Below the pieces are notes generated by a model. It saw only the letters and a program-made list of their open reading frames with translations. It was not told where the DNA came from and searched no databases. Made by a program: the position numbers and the translations under genes. This document shows, one piece after another, positions 9,090-19,115 of a stretch of DNA of 64,000 bases; the stretch's first letter is position 1, and each line of letters opens with the position of its first letter. The DNA is from Oscillospiraceae bacterium (GTDB lineage Bacteria > Bacillota > Clostridia > Oscillospirales > Oscillospiraceae): contig WQWL01000004.1 of the NCBI GenBank assembly GCA_009785345.1, forward strand, positions 22,693 through 86,692. The letters are read 5' to 3'.

Positions 9090-12000
9090 TTACCTGTTTA
9101 TATACCGCACCGCATTGCAGAATATTTTACTATCCTTCACACTGGTCACATTTGCATAGAGACCCTTGCTCATATTTTCTACAAGTCCGACCCTGCCTAG
9201 TATCAATCCATTTTCGCTTATCATTGACTCGACAGAACCGGAGCCATCATCGTTGATATATTGAGAAGTAATTTGTCCCTTTGTGCAATACTCGTTGAAC
9301 AGCTCATCAGACATATGTACGACATTATCTTTTCCTGAAACAGGCACTGTTTCAATTTTACCGCCCATGTTAACAAGCCATGGTGATTTGGCATTTTCTG
9401 CAATCTTTACAGACTTTAGCGTGCAGTAGTGTGCATTTGTTGGGTTTGTTGTGAGAACAACATTTCCGCATTCATCATCTTGAACCAGTCCTGTTTGTAT
9501 TAATCCGACTTTCAAAAGTGCTTTGAAAGCTTCACCTGTTCCCAGAACAAGACCTTTTCGTTCGGATATCATTTTATTTATTGCATTTTTAACATCCGTT
9601 TGTCTCAAAATCATTGCAATCAGTTTGCTACTGCCGTCAGGCTCTGCACCTGCCGACATTCCTGATGGTATTGCCAGAATATCTGCATTGCTAACTGCCT
9701 TAGCTAGTTCAGCATAACTATCTTCAATTTCATTTGCAGTTAATGTGCGGAAGACTACTGTATTTACATCCGCTCCTGCTTTTGTAAATTGCTTTTCAAG
9801 CTCATATTCTCCTGTTGAGCCCGGGAAGATCGGGATAAGCACTCTCGGAGAGACCTTTGCAGTTTGTGAGTCTGCACACTTTATCTCTTCACATGAAGCT
9901 CCTGCATCACAGCATTGTGAGTTTGCATTTTTTACAGCTAATGTCGGCGAATTTTGTATCGGGAATACGCTACTGAGCGCACCTTCCCATATTGTTTGGG
10001 CTTCATCAAGAGAAATTTCAACATCATTTATTTCGATGCTACCTTTATCCGTTGTTGTTCCTAGTAAAATGAACTCTTCTCTGAGTCCTTTGCAATCTTT
10101 TGGCATAGTGTCTATTTCAAGCACCATCGTCGCATACTGTGGTGCAAACAGATCATCTGTTAATGTTTCTGCAAAACGTGGATCAAAGGCGATTCCTATA
10201 CCATTCCCAAATGCCATTTCACTTACAGTAGCTGCGATACCGCCCATGCCCACAACACTTGCAGACTTGATGCATCCGTATTCAACCAGTGTGTTTACCG
10301 TGCTCATGTTTCTCTTCAATACTTTGAAATTCGGCATGCCTGTTGAATCAATGGGTGTTTTGAGTAGATATACGTTGTTCCCGGTACCTTTGAACGCGCG
10401 AGATACAAGCTTTGTCGTATCTGCGACTGCAACTGCGAATGAGATGAGTGACGGCGGAACATTTATATCCATGAAAGTTCCGGACATACTGTCCTTGCCG
10501 CCTATAGCTGGAATCTCAAGCTCATCCTGAGCAAGAAATGCACCCATTAGTGCAGCGTATGGCTTGCCCCAACTCTCGTCACTTACCAATCTTTCAAAAT
10601 ACTCTTGGAAGCTCAAACGCACTTTGCTATAATCGCCACCCATTGCAACAATCTTCATTACAGATTCAATTACGGCATACATAGCTGCATGGAACGGACT
10701 TTGTTTTCCTAGAGATGGATTATATCCTACAGTCATCAGGGTACCGAAGTCTGTTTCACCCTCTGTAAGTGGTAAACGCATTGCTAGGCCTTGCTCCGGT
10801 GTCTTTTGGTTCACTCCGCCATATGGCATAAATACTGTGCCTCCACCTGCGGTAGAATCAAAGCGCTCTGCAATGCCTTTTTTCGAGCATACATTTAAAT
10901 CAGCCAATGTCTCCAGCCATTTGCTTTTTATTTCTTTACTATCCGTTTTCTGCTCACTCGCGTTGAAGCAAGAAACTGTTATATTTGTTCTTTGTCTTAC
11001 TCCACCGGAATTTAGGAAATCGCTGCTTACACTCAATATTTCATCGCCACGCCATTTCATACTAACATGGCCTGTATCTGTAACATCTGCAATTTTTACT
11101 GCTTCTAAGTTTTCCTTGGCAGCTTCGTCGAGAAATTTTTCAAGATCTTCTTTGGCAATTACAACTGCCATGCGCTCTTGAGATTCAGAAATTGCAAGCT
11201 CCGTACCATCGAGTCCGGGATATTTCGTCGGAACTTTATCCAAATCTATGTTCAACCCGTCGGCAAGCTCGCCTACTGCAACGCAAACGCCGCCTGCGCC
11301 AAAGTCATTACATATTTTTATCATTTTCGATACATGAGGCTTGCGGAACAATCTCACGACATTGCGCTCTACTACTGGATTGCCTTTTTGTACTTCTGCG
11401 CCGCCTTGTTCTAGTGAGTCCTCGTCATGCTCTTTGGAGGAGCCTGTTGCGCCACCGCAACCATCGCGTCCTGTTCTTCCACCAACCAGCACAACCACGT
11501 CTCCCGGAAGCGGTTTGCCTCTGACGATATTTTCTTTCTTTGCAGCAGCCACAACAGCTCCACATTCCATTCGCTTTGCCTTGAATCCGGGATCATATGC
11601 TTCAATAAGTTGCCCAAGAGCCAATCCAATACCATTTCCATATGAGCTGTAGCCTTCAGCTGCAGTTCTAGTAATTTTTCTTTGTGGCAGTTTGCCGGGC
11701 AACGTATCTTCAATTGCAGCTCTCTGATCATCGCTACCGGTTACTCGAATAGCACCGAATACATGTGCGCGCCCTGAGAGTGGGTCACGTATAGCTCCGC
11801 CCAGGCAGGTTGATGCGCCGCCAAAGGGCTCCATTTCTGTTGGATGATTATGAGTTTCATTTTTGAACATTACAATCATATCCGTTGGCTTACCATCGAC
11901 AGGCACAGTCACTTCGATGCTACAGGCATTGACTTCGTCGGACTCTTCCATATCCGCAAGAAGTCCATTTTTTCTGAGTTTTTTCATCTCCATTGTCGCA

Positions 12001-12806
12001 ATGTCCATGAGACAAAGGGGACGTGATACATCGCCATATACATATTCTTTTGCTTGTTCGTATAGACCTTCTGCACGTCTGAGTGCTTCGGTATATTCGT
12101 TTTCTTCTATTTTTATATCATCAATGATTGTCAAAAACGTACTATGTCTGCAATGGTCAGACCAGTATGTGTCGAGCACTTTCATTTCTGTGATTGTTGG
12201 GTCACGCTTTTCTTTTGCAAAATATTCTCTGCAAAGCACAAGATTGTCCAAGGCCATCGCTATGCCATATTTTTCTGCAAGTGATTTAAGTGTAGCGTCA
12301 TCTGCAGTTGCAAACCCCTTGATTTTTTCAACATCTTGTGGCTCACTATAGACTCTGGATTTTGTTGAATCTAGTGCTATTTCTCGCATTTCGAGCGGGT
12401 TTATATAATATGTCTTTATTTTTTCTAAGTCTGCTTCCGAAATATCGCCATAAAGAGCAATGATTTTGAATACATTCACTTTCGGCTCAGATTGTGGCTC
12501 GGAAATACGCAAGAGTTGAGTCGCAAAATCTTCGCGTTGATCGTATTGGTCAATCGCTGCAGTTATTGCAAACATAAAAGCAGCTCCATCGGTGTCGGGC
12601 ATTTCATTGTAGGCAATGTCCTGTCCATTTTCCGTAAAAACTGCTTGCGTTGCTTTTTCTAAGTCTTTTACACCCTCTACATCGTAGCCGTTGAATATAC
12701 GAACCCCTGTGATGTCAGACACGTTTAGTACGTCTCGTATTTCGAGAAACATGTCCCTTTCGTCAAGTCGAAACTGTTCTTTCTTTTCGACCAATATTCT
12801 TGTCAT
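9090..12806 (-). CDS. purL: Phosphoribosylformylglycinamidine synthase (large single-chain form)
   Basis: 1238 aa; FKNETHNHPTEMEPFGGASTCLGGAIRDPLSGRAHV; C-terminal region resembling the glutaminase domain. Confidence 0.93.
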   Translation of the reverse strand: MTRILVEKKEQFRLDERDMFLEIRDVLNVSDITGVRIFNGYDVEGVKDLEKATQAVFTENGQDIAYNEMPDTDGAAFMFAITAAIDQYDQREDFATQLLRISEPQSEPKVNVFKIIALYGDISEADLEKIKTYYINPLEMREIALDSTKSRVYSEPQDVEKIKGFATADDATLKSLAEKYGIAMALDNLVLCREYFAKEKRDPTITEMKVLDTYWSDHCRHSTFLTIIDDIKIEENEYTEALRRAEGLYEQAKEYVYGDVSRPLCLMDIATMEMKKLRKNGLLADMEESDEVNACSIEVTVPVDGKPTDMIVMFKNETHNHPTEMEPFGGASTCLGGAIRDPLSGRAHVFGAIRVTGSDDQRAAIEDTLPGKLPQRKITRTAAEGYSSYGNGIGLALGQLIEAYDPGFKAKRMECGAVVAAAKKENIVRGKPLPGDVVVLVGGRTGRDGCGGATGSSKEHDEDSLEQGGAEVQKGNPVVERNVVRLFRKPHVSKMIKICNDFGAGGVCVAVGELADGLNIDLDKVPTKYPGLDGTELAISESQERMAVVIAKEDLEKFLDEAAKENLEAVKIADVTDTGHVSMKWRGDEILSVSSDFLNSGGVRQRTNITVSCFNASEQKTDSKEIKSKWLETLADLNVCSKKGIAERFDSTAGGGTVFMPYGGVNQKTPEQGLAMRLPLTEGETDFGTLMTVGYNPSLGKQSPFHAAMYAVIESVMKIVAMGGDYSKVRLSFQEYFERLVSDESWGKPYAALMGAFLAQDELEIPAIGGKDSMSGTFMDINVPPSLISFAVAVADTTKLVSRAFKGTGNNVYLLKTPIDSTGMPNFKVLKRNMSTVNTLVEYGCIKSASVVGMGGIAATVSEMAFGNGIGIAFDPRFAETLTDDLFAPQYATMVLEIDTMPKDCKGLREEFILLGTTTDKGSIEINDVEISLDEAQTIWEGALSSVFPIQNSPTLAVKNANSQCCDAGASCEEIKCADSQTAKVSPRVLIPIFPGSTGEYELEKQFTKAGADVNTVVFRTLTANEIEDSYAELAKAVSNADILAIPSGMSAGAEPDGSSKLIAMILRQTDVKNAINKMISERKGLVLGTGEAFKALLKVGLIQTGLVQDDECGNVVLTTNPTNAHYCTLKSVKIAENAKSPWLVNMGGKIETVPVSGKDNVVHMSDELFNEYCTKGQITSQYINDDGSGSVESMISENGLILGRVGLVENMSKGLYANVTSVKDSKIFCNAVRYINR

Positions 12807-12909
12807 AAAAATACCCCTTGAACATTAATTTTTTAATGCGAACATTAACCAAGCTCATGATATCACATTGCGCTAAATCGAGTCAATTGTGACCTATAGA
12901 AAATGATTC

Positions 12910-12943
12910 AGCCATTGTACACAATATATTGTGTGCAATGGCT
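12910..12943. terminator. Strong hairpin between the DUF58 operon 3' end and the purL upstream region
   Basis: AGCCATTGTACACAAT-AT-ATTGTGTGCAATGGCT near-perfect inverted repeat. Confidence 0.5.
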
Positions 12944-13005
12944 AAAGACAGTCAATATAGGAGTTTGAAATGATTGCATTTTGATTATAATAATCAATGT
13001 TGCGC

Positions 13006-14178
13006 TTATCTCTGTTTAGCACGCATTTCTTTTAACTCTGAGCGTTTGACATGCTCGCCACTATAGCGTGCTTTGTGGTATAGCTGCTTGAGTGCAACTA
13101 CATCCTCCCATTCTCCGATAGTGTCCGCCAATCTCATTGGTGTGTCACTTTTTTGTAATCGCAATTTTTCGTCCGCTACATACTCCCTTACTTTTCGCCT
13201 AAACAAGCGACGAACCACATAGTTCACTTCTAAAAACGACAGAAGATTACGTTTTCTCACCATTTTTTCAGGATTGTATGCTAATTCTTCCTCAATATCC
13301 TCATCATAGCTCCCAAACAGATTTCTAATGCGCCTAAATTGCTTACTAAACAGTATAGCACATATAATAAAACTGATTATAACAACAAAAATAATTATTG
13401 TGCTAACCAAGTTTTGCGTATTACTTCCTCTCTCTATAAAATACATGTAATCTCTCATCTCGACAGGCGGAGCATCTTCGTTAAATATATCTGCATACTC
13501 CTCATATTCTCCAGAAGCTATTTCGGGTTCATATACCATAACATCATCAGAGGTAGGAAGTACCGAATCTGACATATCAATTACAGAACTGTAAGGTCTA
13601 ACAATAAACGCAACCAAGATAATGCACAAAAAACACGCAATGGTCATCATATATCCTCGCTTGAAAACCAATGCAATAGTTTTGCTTGAAACTCCTCTAC
13701 AATAGTGAGAGTTAAAAAATCGTTCAAGCCTTTGCAATTGATTTGTCAATACTGTTGCAACCAATGCTAAAACCAGATTCCTTATAAAAATATGTATAAG
13801 CGTCGGATTTATAAATAATGTAACAACTGACATAAATAAGAACATACATACAATTACTATTATACTACCTGTTTTGCTATAGCTGTCCTGTTGATTCATC
13901 GTCAAACACAGTATTGCTACAGCAACAGCAAGCATTCCCAGAAGTAAAAACACAACGCCTATAATAGTGCCTATTATTACAGTTGGCCAGCCTACTAAAG
14001 TAAAACGACCGATACGAGTATCTATAACGTATAACGTTCCAAGCAACACAAACACAGCCAATATTATAAATAAAACGTAGAGGTCTGTTGTGAATGGCAA
14101 CATCGCTGTGAATACCAAAAGAAAAAATGGCAACCTTAACAGAAGAATAAGTAGGAGGTTTTTAAGTTTCAACATCAC
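13006..14178 (-). CDS. Multi-TM membrane protein with DUF4129-like C-terminus
   Basis: Multiple TM segments; C-terminal helical region; operon with DUF58 and MoxR genes. Confidence 0.55.
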   Translation of the reverse strand: MMLKLKNLLLILLLRLPFFLLVFTAMLPFTTDLYVLFIILAVFVLLGTLYVIDTRIGRFTLVGWPTVIIGTIIGVVFLLLGMLAVAVAILCLTMNQQDSYSKTGSIIVIVCMFLFMSVVTLFINPTLIHIFIRNLVLALVATVLTNQLQRLERFFNSHYCRGVSSKTIALVFKRGYMMTIACFLCIILVAFIVRPYSSVIDMSDSVLPTSDDVMVYEPEIASGEYEEYADIFNEDAPPVEMRDYMYFIERGSNTQNLVSTIIIFVVIISFIICAILFSKQFRRIRNLFGSYDEDIEEELAYNPEKMVRKRNLLSFLEVNYVVRRLFRRKVREYVADEKLRLQKSDTPMRLADTIGEWEDVVALKQLYHKARYSGEHVKRSELKEMRAKQR

Positions 14179-15203
14179 TCTCTCACCTCTAGCTTTATAA
14201 TGTCGGTGCCTGTGATCATTTCTATTTCACGTCTTTCACCATATGAAGAAATCAAAATATAAGACTTTTCACTTGATGCTGGAACACGCTCTGAAAATGA
14301 ATGGCAGTACTTATTCAAATCAATAAATGCAAGAGCTGTGTATATCCTCTCCAAATGAACATTGCTCATTCCGCTACTTATATGCAATGGACTACCATCA
14401 GAGTCCGGACAAATCAGGCTCACAGGAATATCTTTTTTAATGCAGCTGCGACAAATAAACGCAGCAATACGAATCGCTTCTTCATGCACAAAAAGCCTAT
14501 CATATGTACGATACTCATGAATATCAAGTATAACCGTTATCTCTTGATAAATCGTAAAATCATAGACATTTGACATTAGCTCACCTATTTTGGCGGTAGC
14601 TTTCCAGTTCACTTGACGAAAACTGTCGTATGGCTGGTACTCCCTAACGCCTTTGAATGTAAACGGGTCAGGGTCAGTGAATCGCCTTACTGATACATCT
14701 CCCAACATTTTTCTGAGCGGAATCATCAATTCAGGGTAGTCAATGTATCTCGGATATACAATGAGTCCGAATGGCACAGAAATATCTTCCTGCATAAATT
14801 CGGTCATAAAAAGGTTATTACACGCAATAGTTGATTCCTTTATTGTATAATAACCACGCTTATTTAACTGTATTTTCGACCTTTTTCTAACCGTCTTATT
14901 AATACCTACAATGAAGAGCAAATTACGTAACTCTCCTCTGATAACTTCACGGTCAACGTAGCTCAATAAGATTGATGAGTAGGCAAGCTTGTAACTAACA
15001 TGCACCCAAGGTAATGGCAGTCGCTTACCATTTGTCACGCTGTCGATAAGTTCTACTGTATCACCTTCAAAAATCGCATTTTTCGAAGGTTTTGAATTGA
15101 ATGTCAAATTTTCGTTCCAGTATCGTCGGTAAACCGCTTTCTGCAACAGTATTATAGCTAATATAGTTATCAATAGAATCCCGGCAACAATAACCCCGGT
15201 CAT
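14175..15203 (-). CDS. DUF58 domain-containing protein
   Basis: VREYQPYDSFRQVNWKATAKIGELMSNVYDF (DUF58 core); overlaps downstream gene; follows moxR. Confidence 0.85.
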   Translation of the reverse strand: MTGVIVAGILLITILAIILLQKAVYRRYWNENLTFNSKPSKNAIFEGDTVELIDSVTNGKRLPLPWVHVSYKLAYSSILLSYVDREVIRGELRNLLFIVGINKTVRKRSKIQLNKRGYYTIKESTIACNNLFMTEFMQEDISVPFGLIVYPRYIDYPELMIPLRKMLGDVSVRRFTDPDPFTFKGVREYQPYDSFRQVNWKATAKIGELMSNVYDFTIYQEITVILDIHEYRTYDRLFVHEEAIRIAAFICRSCIKKDIPVSLICPDSDGSPLHISSGMSNVHLERIYTALAFIDLNKYCHSFSERVPASSEKSYILISSYGERREIEMITGTDIIKLEVRE

Positions 15204-15204
15204 C

Positions 15205-16200
15205 TTATTTGCCCTCGTAGTTTTCCGAGGGAACTGTGGTTTCTTTTATGATTTTTTCAAGCAGTTCCTCAGTGTCTCCCACCGCACCACTTCGATGAAT
15301 AATTCTGTGTATATACGCATACGGAAGTAGAGTTTGTATATCATCAGGCAAAACATATGAACGCCCACTGAGTGCTGCATATGCTCTGCAAAGCCTGGCA
15401 AGTGCAATAGCTCCACGTGTACTCACTCCCAAAATTACAGATTCAGAAGTTCGTGTTTTCTCTGTCAACTCTACAATATAGTCTAATAGTTCATCATGAA
15501 CAAAAACGTTCTTAACACTTGCTTGAATGCTTAATAATTCACTTGCTGTGCACACAGGGGTGATACTTTCAAGTGGTTGACTTGTTAGAAATCGCTTAAT
15601 AATATCTGTAGTTTCATTTGCAGACGGATAACCCAAGGTCAGGCGAATTAAGAAGCGGTCAAGTTGCGCTTCAGGCAAAGGATATGTACCATGTGTCTCG
15701 ACCGGGTTTTGTGTGGCAATAACTAAATAAGGTTCTGCTAATTTATGAGTTTCGCCGTCAATTGTGATTTGTTTTTCTTCCATACTCTCAAGCAATCCCG
15801 ACTGCGTACGCGGTGTAGCGCGATTAATTTCATCGGCGAGTAATATGTTCGTAAAGAGAGCTCCTTTGCGAAAAACGAATTCGTTCATTTTTGGATTGTA
15901 GTAATTGATTCCGGTCAGGTCTGTTGGAAGTAAGTCAGGTGTAAATTGGATACGCCCAAAATCACAATCCAGTGATTTTGCCAATGATTTAGCTAACATC
16001 GTCTTGCCCGTTCCCGGCACATCATCCAGCAAGACATGACCCTCTGCAAAAAGAGCTGATAGCACAAGATTAATCGTTGTTGATTTTCCAACAATTAATT
16101 TTTCGATATTACTCCGTATTCCGTCTGCATATCGTTTTATCTCGCTGCAATTCATTTCACTGTTTATGTTCATATTTTGCATATACCAGCCCCCATTCAC
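15205..16200 (-). CDS. MoxR family AAA+ ATPase
   Basis: LLDDVPGTGKTMLAKSLAKSL, LLADEINRATPRTQSGLLESMEEKQITIDG. Confidence 0.92.
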   Translation of the reverse strand: MNGGWYMQNMNINSEMNCSEIKRYADGIRSNIEKLIVGKSTTINLVLSALFAEGHVLLDDVPGTGKTMLAKSLAKSLDCDFGRIQFTPDLLPTDLTGINYYNPKMNEFVFRKGALFTNILLADEINRATPRTQSGLLESMEEKQITIDGETHKLAEPYLVIATQNPVETHGTYPLPEAQLDRFLIRLTLGYPSANETTDIIKRFLTSQPLESITPVCTASELLSIQASVKNVFVHDELLDYIVELTEKTRTSESVILGVSTRGAIALARLCRAYAALSGRSYVLPDDIQTLLPYAYIHRIIHRSGAVGDTEELLEKIIKETTVPSENYEGK

Positions 16201-16283
16201 ATTTTTTATTTATATACTAATTATGAGTGCAATCCGTTGTTGTTGTCAAGAATTTTTACGGGTTAGCCAAAAATTTATGATTT

Positions 16284-17597
16284 TCATTTAGCTTCAACTA
16301 AAACAAATTTTCTGCTTTTTCCGCGCCCTACAATTTCCACTAAACCTGCGTCTGACATCTGCTTTGTCAAATTGAATGCTCGTGTTCTTTTAACATTCAA
16401 TAATGTTTGCACTTCTTCATCAGAAATTTCAATATGCTCTTTTAAATAGTCGAGTAATAGTTGCATTTGAGATGTTACAGAGTTTTTGCCTGAAGGTGCC
16501 ATGTTGCCTTTTGCATAATTCATGTTTGGTAATGTTATTTTAAACGAGTTTTGTGTTACATCAATAGTTACAGAATCAGGGCAGTTTTCGTAGAGAGCGA
16601 AAATGCGCCTTATGCCTGTTCCATATGTTTCAATAAAGTTTAGTCGTTGGAAAACTTTCGCAAGATTTTCGTTGCGTAGCTGCGAGATGCCGTTGCGAAT
16701 ATCATCTGTTGAAATGCCGGGAAGTAATCCACCTATAGAAATGAATTCCATGCATTTGTCATTCACGTTTATTAATATACTACCGGAAAATCCATAATCA
16801 CGATGAATCAACGAATTTAAGAGTGCTTCACGAACAGCATCAGTTGGATAATCCCAGTAGTCTTTACGCACCAGCCCATCAATGACAGAATGATTTTTAT
16901 TACACAGTTGAAGATAGCCAAATGCTTCTTCTAGTTGACTTAACACAGAGCCGGTAAATTCTTTACGGTCACGGAATATCGTGTTCTCTTCATCAGCAAA
17001 TACAGCAACCTTTATACTACGTGTACATTGGTCAGAGAGAAGCCATCCTAAATTTGTATATAGCTGTTGCGCATGGTTACGAATACCTAGAATATTGTAT
17101 TTATCTTGCGAAAATTCAATTTTGTTTTTGACAAAAACTTCTGTACAAAAATCAAAAGTAAGCTCCTGTTCCAACGAGCGCAATTCTTCAAAAATGTCGC
17201 CATCTGCATTTTTAATCATTTGGCGAATTTGTTCTGGTGATGCTTGAACAGATGATGAACCTTGACGTACATATACACCAGATGGCTTTATCCCCTTTGA
17301 TTTCAAATAATAGGGTTTATATGAGCCTTCGCTTATTTCTATGTGAATAACTTTATTATCTGTAAGAGTATACTTCACAAAAATTGTCACATCGGGTGCA
17401 ATCGCATCCCGAATACCGTTAGTAATACGAGTATAAGTATCATCAACATGAAGCAATGGGGCATCCTCTCCATTATTGTCTATACCAATATGCAAAGTGC
17501 CGCCATCTGTGTTTGCAAAAGCAATGACCTCTTTATAAATATCACCTAGAGCGTTGGACTTGAATTCAATTTTTTCAGTTTCGTACGGCATGTTCAT
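16284..17597 (-). CDS. AlbA_2/Schlafen-like ATP-binding domain transcriptional regulator with C-terminal HTH
   Basis: MPYETEKIEFKSNALGDIYKEVIAFANTDGGTLHIGIDNNGE; HREALLNSLIHRDY; C-terminal winged-helix-like region; start moved to the internal Met at 17597. Confidence 0.8.
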   Translation of the reverse strand: MNMPYETEKIEFKSNALGDIYKEVIAFANTDGGTLHIGIDNNGEDAPLLHVDDTYTRITNGIRDAIAPDVTIFVKYTLTDNKVIHIEISEGSYKPYYLKSKGIKPSGVYVRQGSSSVQASPEQIRQMIKNADGDIFEELRSLEQELTFDFCTEVFVKNKIEFSQDKYNILGIRNHAQQLYTNLGWLLSDQCTRSIKVAVFADEENTIFRDRKEFTGSVLSQLEEAFGYLQLCNKNHSVIDGLVRKDYWDYPTDAVREALLNSLIHRDYGFSGSILINVNDKCMEFISIGGLLPGISTDDIRNGISQLRNENLAKVFQRLNFIETYGTGIRRIFALYENCPDSVTIDVTQNSFKITLPNMNYAKGNMAPSGKNSVTSQMQLLLDYLKEHIEISDEEVQTLLNVKRTRAFNLTKQMSDAGLVEIVGRGKSRKFVLVEAK

Positions 17598-17704
17598 ACT
17601 CCTTGGAAATTTGGGTAATTCCAGTATAAGCAAAACAGTCACTCCTGTCAAGTGAACAAGGTGAATGTTTGTGAATGAAGTGAATGTTACTAGTTTGAAA
17701 GACT

Positions 17705-18046
17705 TCAAAATATTAGGAAGATAAGTATAACGCACATAATAATTGCATTTGACAATATACCACCTAATGCCCATAATATTTTTTGTGATTTGCTCGCTTC
17801 CATTTCATTTTTTTCGTCAATTTCATAATACCATGGGATGAAAAAAGAACCTAAAATAAAAGCGGTATTGACTGTGATTCTTTTAGTCCTGATTATCGTC
17901 TTGCCAATAGCGCCAATGGTGATTGACCAATTGTTATCGCCCCCAAAAAAGCGATACGTATACACATGACCAAGTTCATGTATGTAACAAAATACTAGAG
18001 CAAAAATCCAGAATGTAATTACATCTGCAAACACGTTTAACTCCAT
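17705..18046 (-). CDS. Small M50-like (site-2 protease type) membrane metallopeptidase
   Basis: HELGH zinc motif in a TM segment; ALGGILSNAII downstream; 113 aa. Confidence 0.55.
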   Translation of the reverse strand: MELNVFADVITFWIFALVFCYIHELGHVYTYRFFGGDNNWSITIGAIGKTIIRTKRITVNTAFILGSFFIPWYYEIDEKNEMEASKSQKILWALGGILSNAIIMCVILIFLIF

Positions 18047-18323
18047 AACACCTTACCCTTTTTTCTCAGCATTAGTAGAGATATACAATGAGTCTATCAA
18101 TAAAACGGAGGACGCTATATTGTATACTAATTATGAGTGTAAGTACTTCCTGTTGTCAAGAATTTTATGAATGATTAATGTCGTTGATAACTTGTTCTAT
18201 TCGTTATGTGGTGATGAACATTAAATTTCTCGGGAAATAATGACATAATTTCGAAACGCAATTTGCTGATTGAACACGAATGACAAATACAGAAAGATGT
18301 TTTGACCTATCAACAAAATCCCT

Positions 18324-18608
18324 CTAGTCTTCACACATCAAATCATCTGCGCTCGTTTTAAACGCTCTGGCTATTTTCGCAAATATCCAGATGCCCATAT
18401 TTATTTTACCACTTTCAACATCTTGGAGATGCCTAAGATTAATATCGGCTTTTTTTGCAAACTTTTCCTGCGTCAAATTCATTTCCTTTCGCTTCAACTT
18501 GACTCGCTTACCTACCAACTCAAGAAAAATTTTCTTTTCTTCATCATCATCTTTCTTCTTTTTTTCATCCTGCATATCATTCTGTATATTATTCATCTGA
18601 CACCTCAT
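18324..18608 (-). CDS. Helix-turn-helix XRE-family transcriptional regulator
   Basis: VGKRVKLKRKEMNLTQEKFAKKADINLRHLQDVESGKINMGIWIFAKIARAF. Confidence 0.8.
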   Translation of the reverse strand: MRCQMNNIQNDMQDEKKKKDDDEEKKIFLELVGKRVKLKRKEMNLTQEKFAKKADINLRHLQDVESGKINMGIWIFAKIARAFKTSADDLMCED

Positions 18609-18884
18609 ATATACAAGAATAGCAAAGATTTAATTATAAAACAACGGTCTATAATACGGATTCTCTAGAAAAATTTAACATATTTTTCACACTGAAATCA
18701 GCAGTTTTTGACGTGTTTTGTTAAAGTTTTGTTAAAGTTTTGAAATGCTCGTGGTATCCAGTTTCGCATCGGAGTATATAGTAAAACTAATAACATATTT
18801 CTTGCTTATAATAAAGCAAGAGACAAGAAAAATATACGAACATGAAGTGGATATCGAATAACACAAAGCAGCGAGGGCACACTT

Positions 18885-19115
18885 TTACCGCATTAATCTT
18901 AACAAGCTACCAAAGATAAAAGTATCGCGATAAAGTGAACTATACTCTTTCTCCTCGTCAAAAAACAATACGACTCTAGTTGACACACTACTGGCATTTA
19001 ACTCTAAATGACAAAATAACATATTCCGATAATCCAAAACGTATTGATTATCTCCAATAGTAAAAGAGTGTGTTATATTATTCATGGTTGTAGAACTCAT
19101 CCTAACATGCCTCAT
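18885..19115 (-). CDS. Hypothetical small protein overlapping the end of the S41 peptidase gene
   Basis: 76-aa ORF, start overlaps the upstream stop; start may be the Met at about 19085; no recognised family. Confidence 0.3.
   Translation of the reverse strand: MRHVRMSSTTMNNITHSFTIGDNQYVLDYRNMLFCHLELNASSVSTRVVLFFDEEKEYSSLYRDTFIFGSLLRLMR

Noticed and set aside
9745-10530. 261-aa plus-strand ORF
   Set aside because: Entirely antisense to purL; no independent coding signal. The same applies to the other antisense ORFs over the pur genes.
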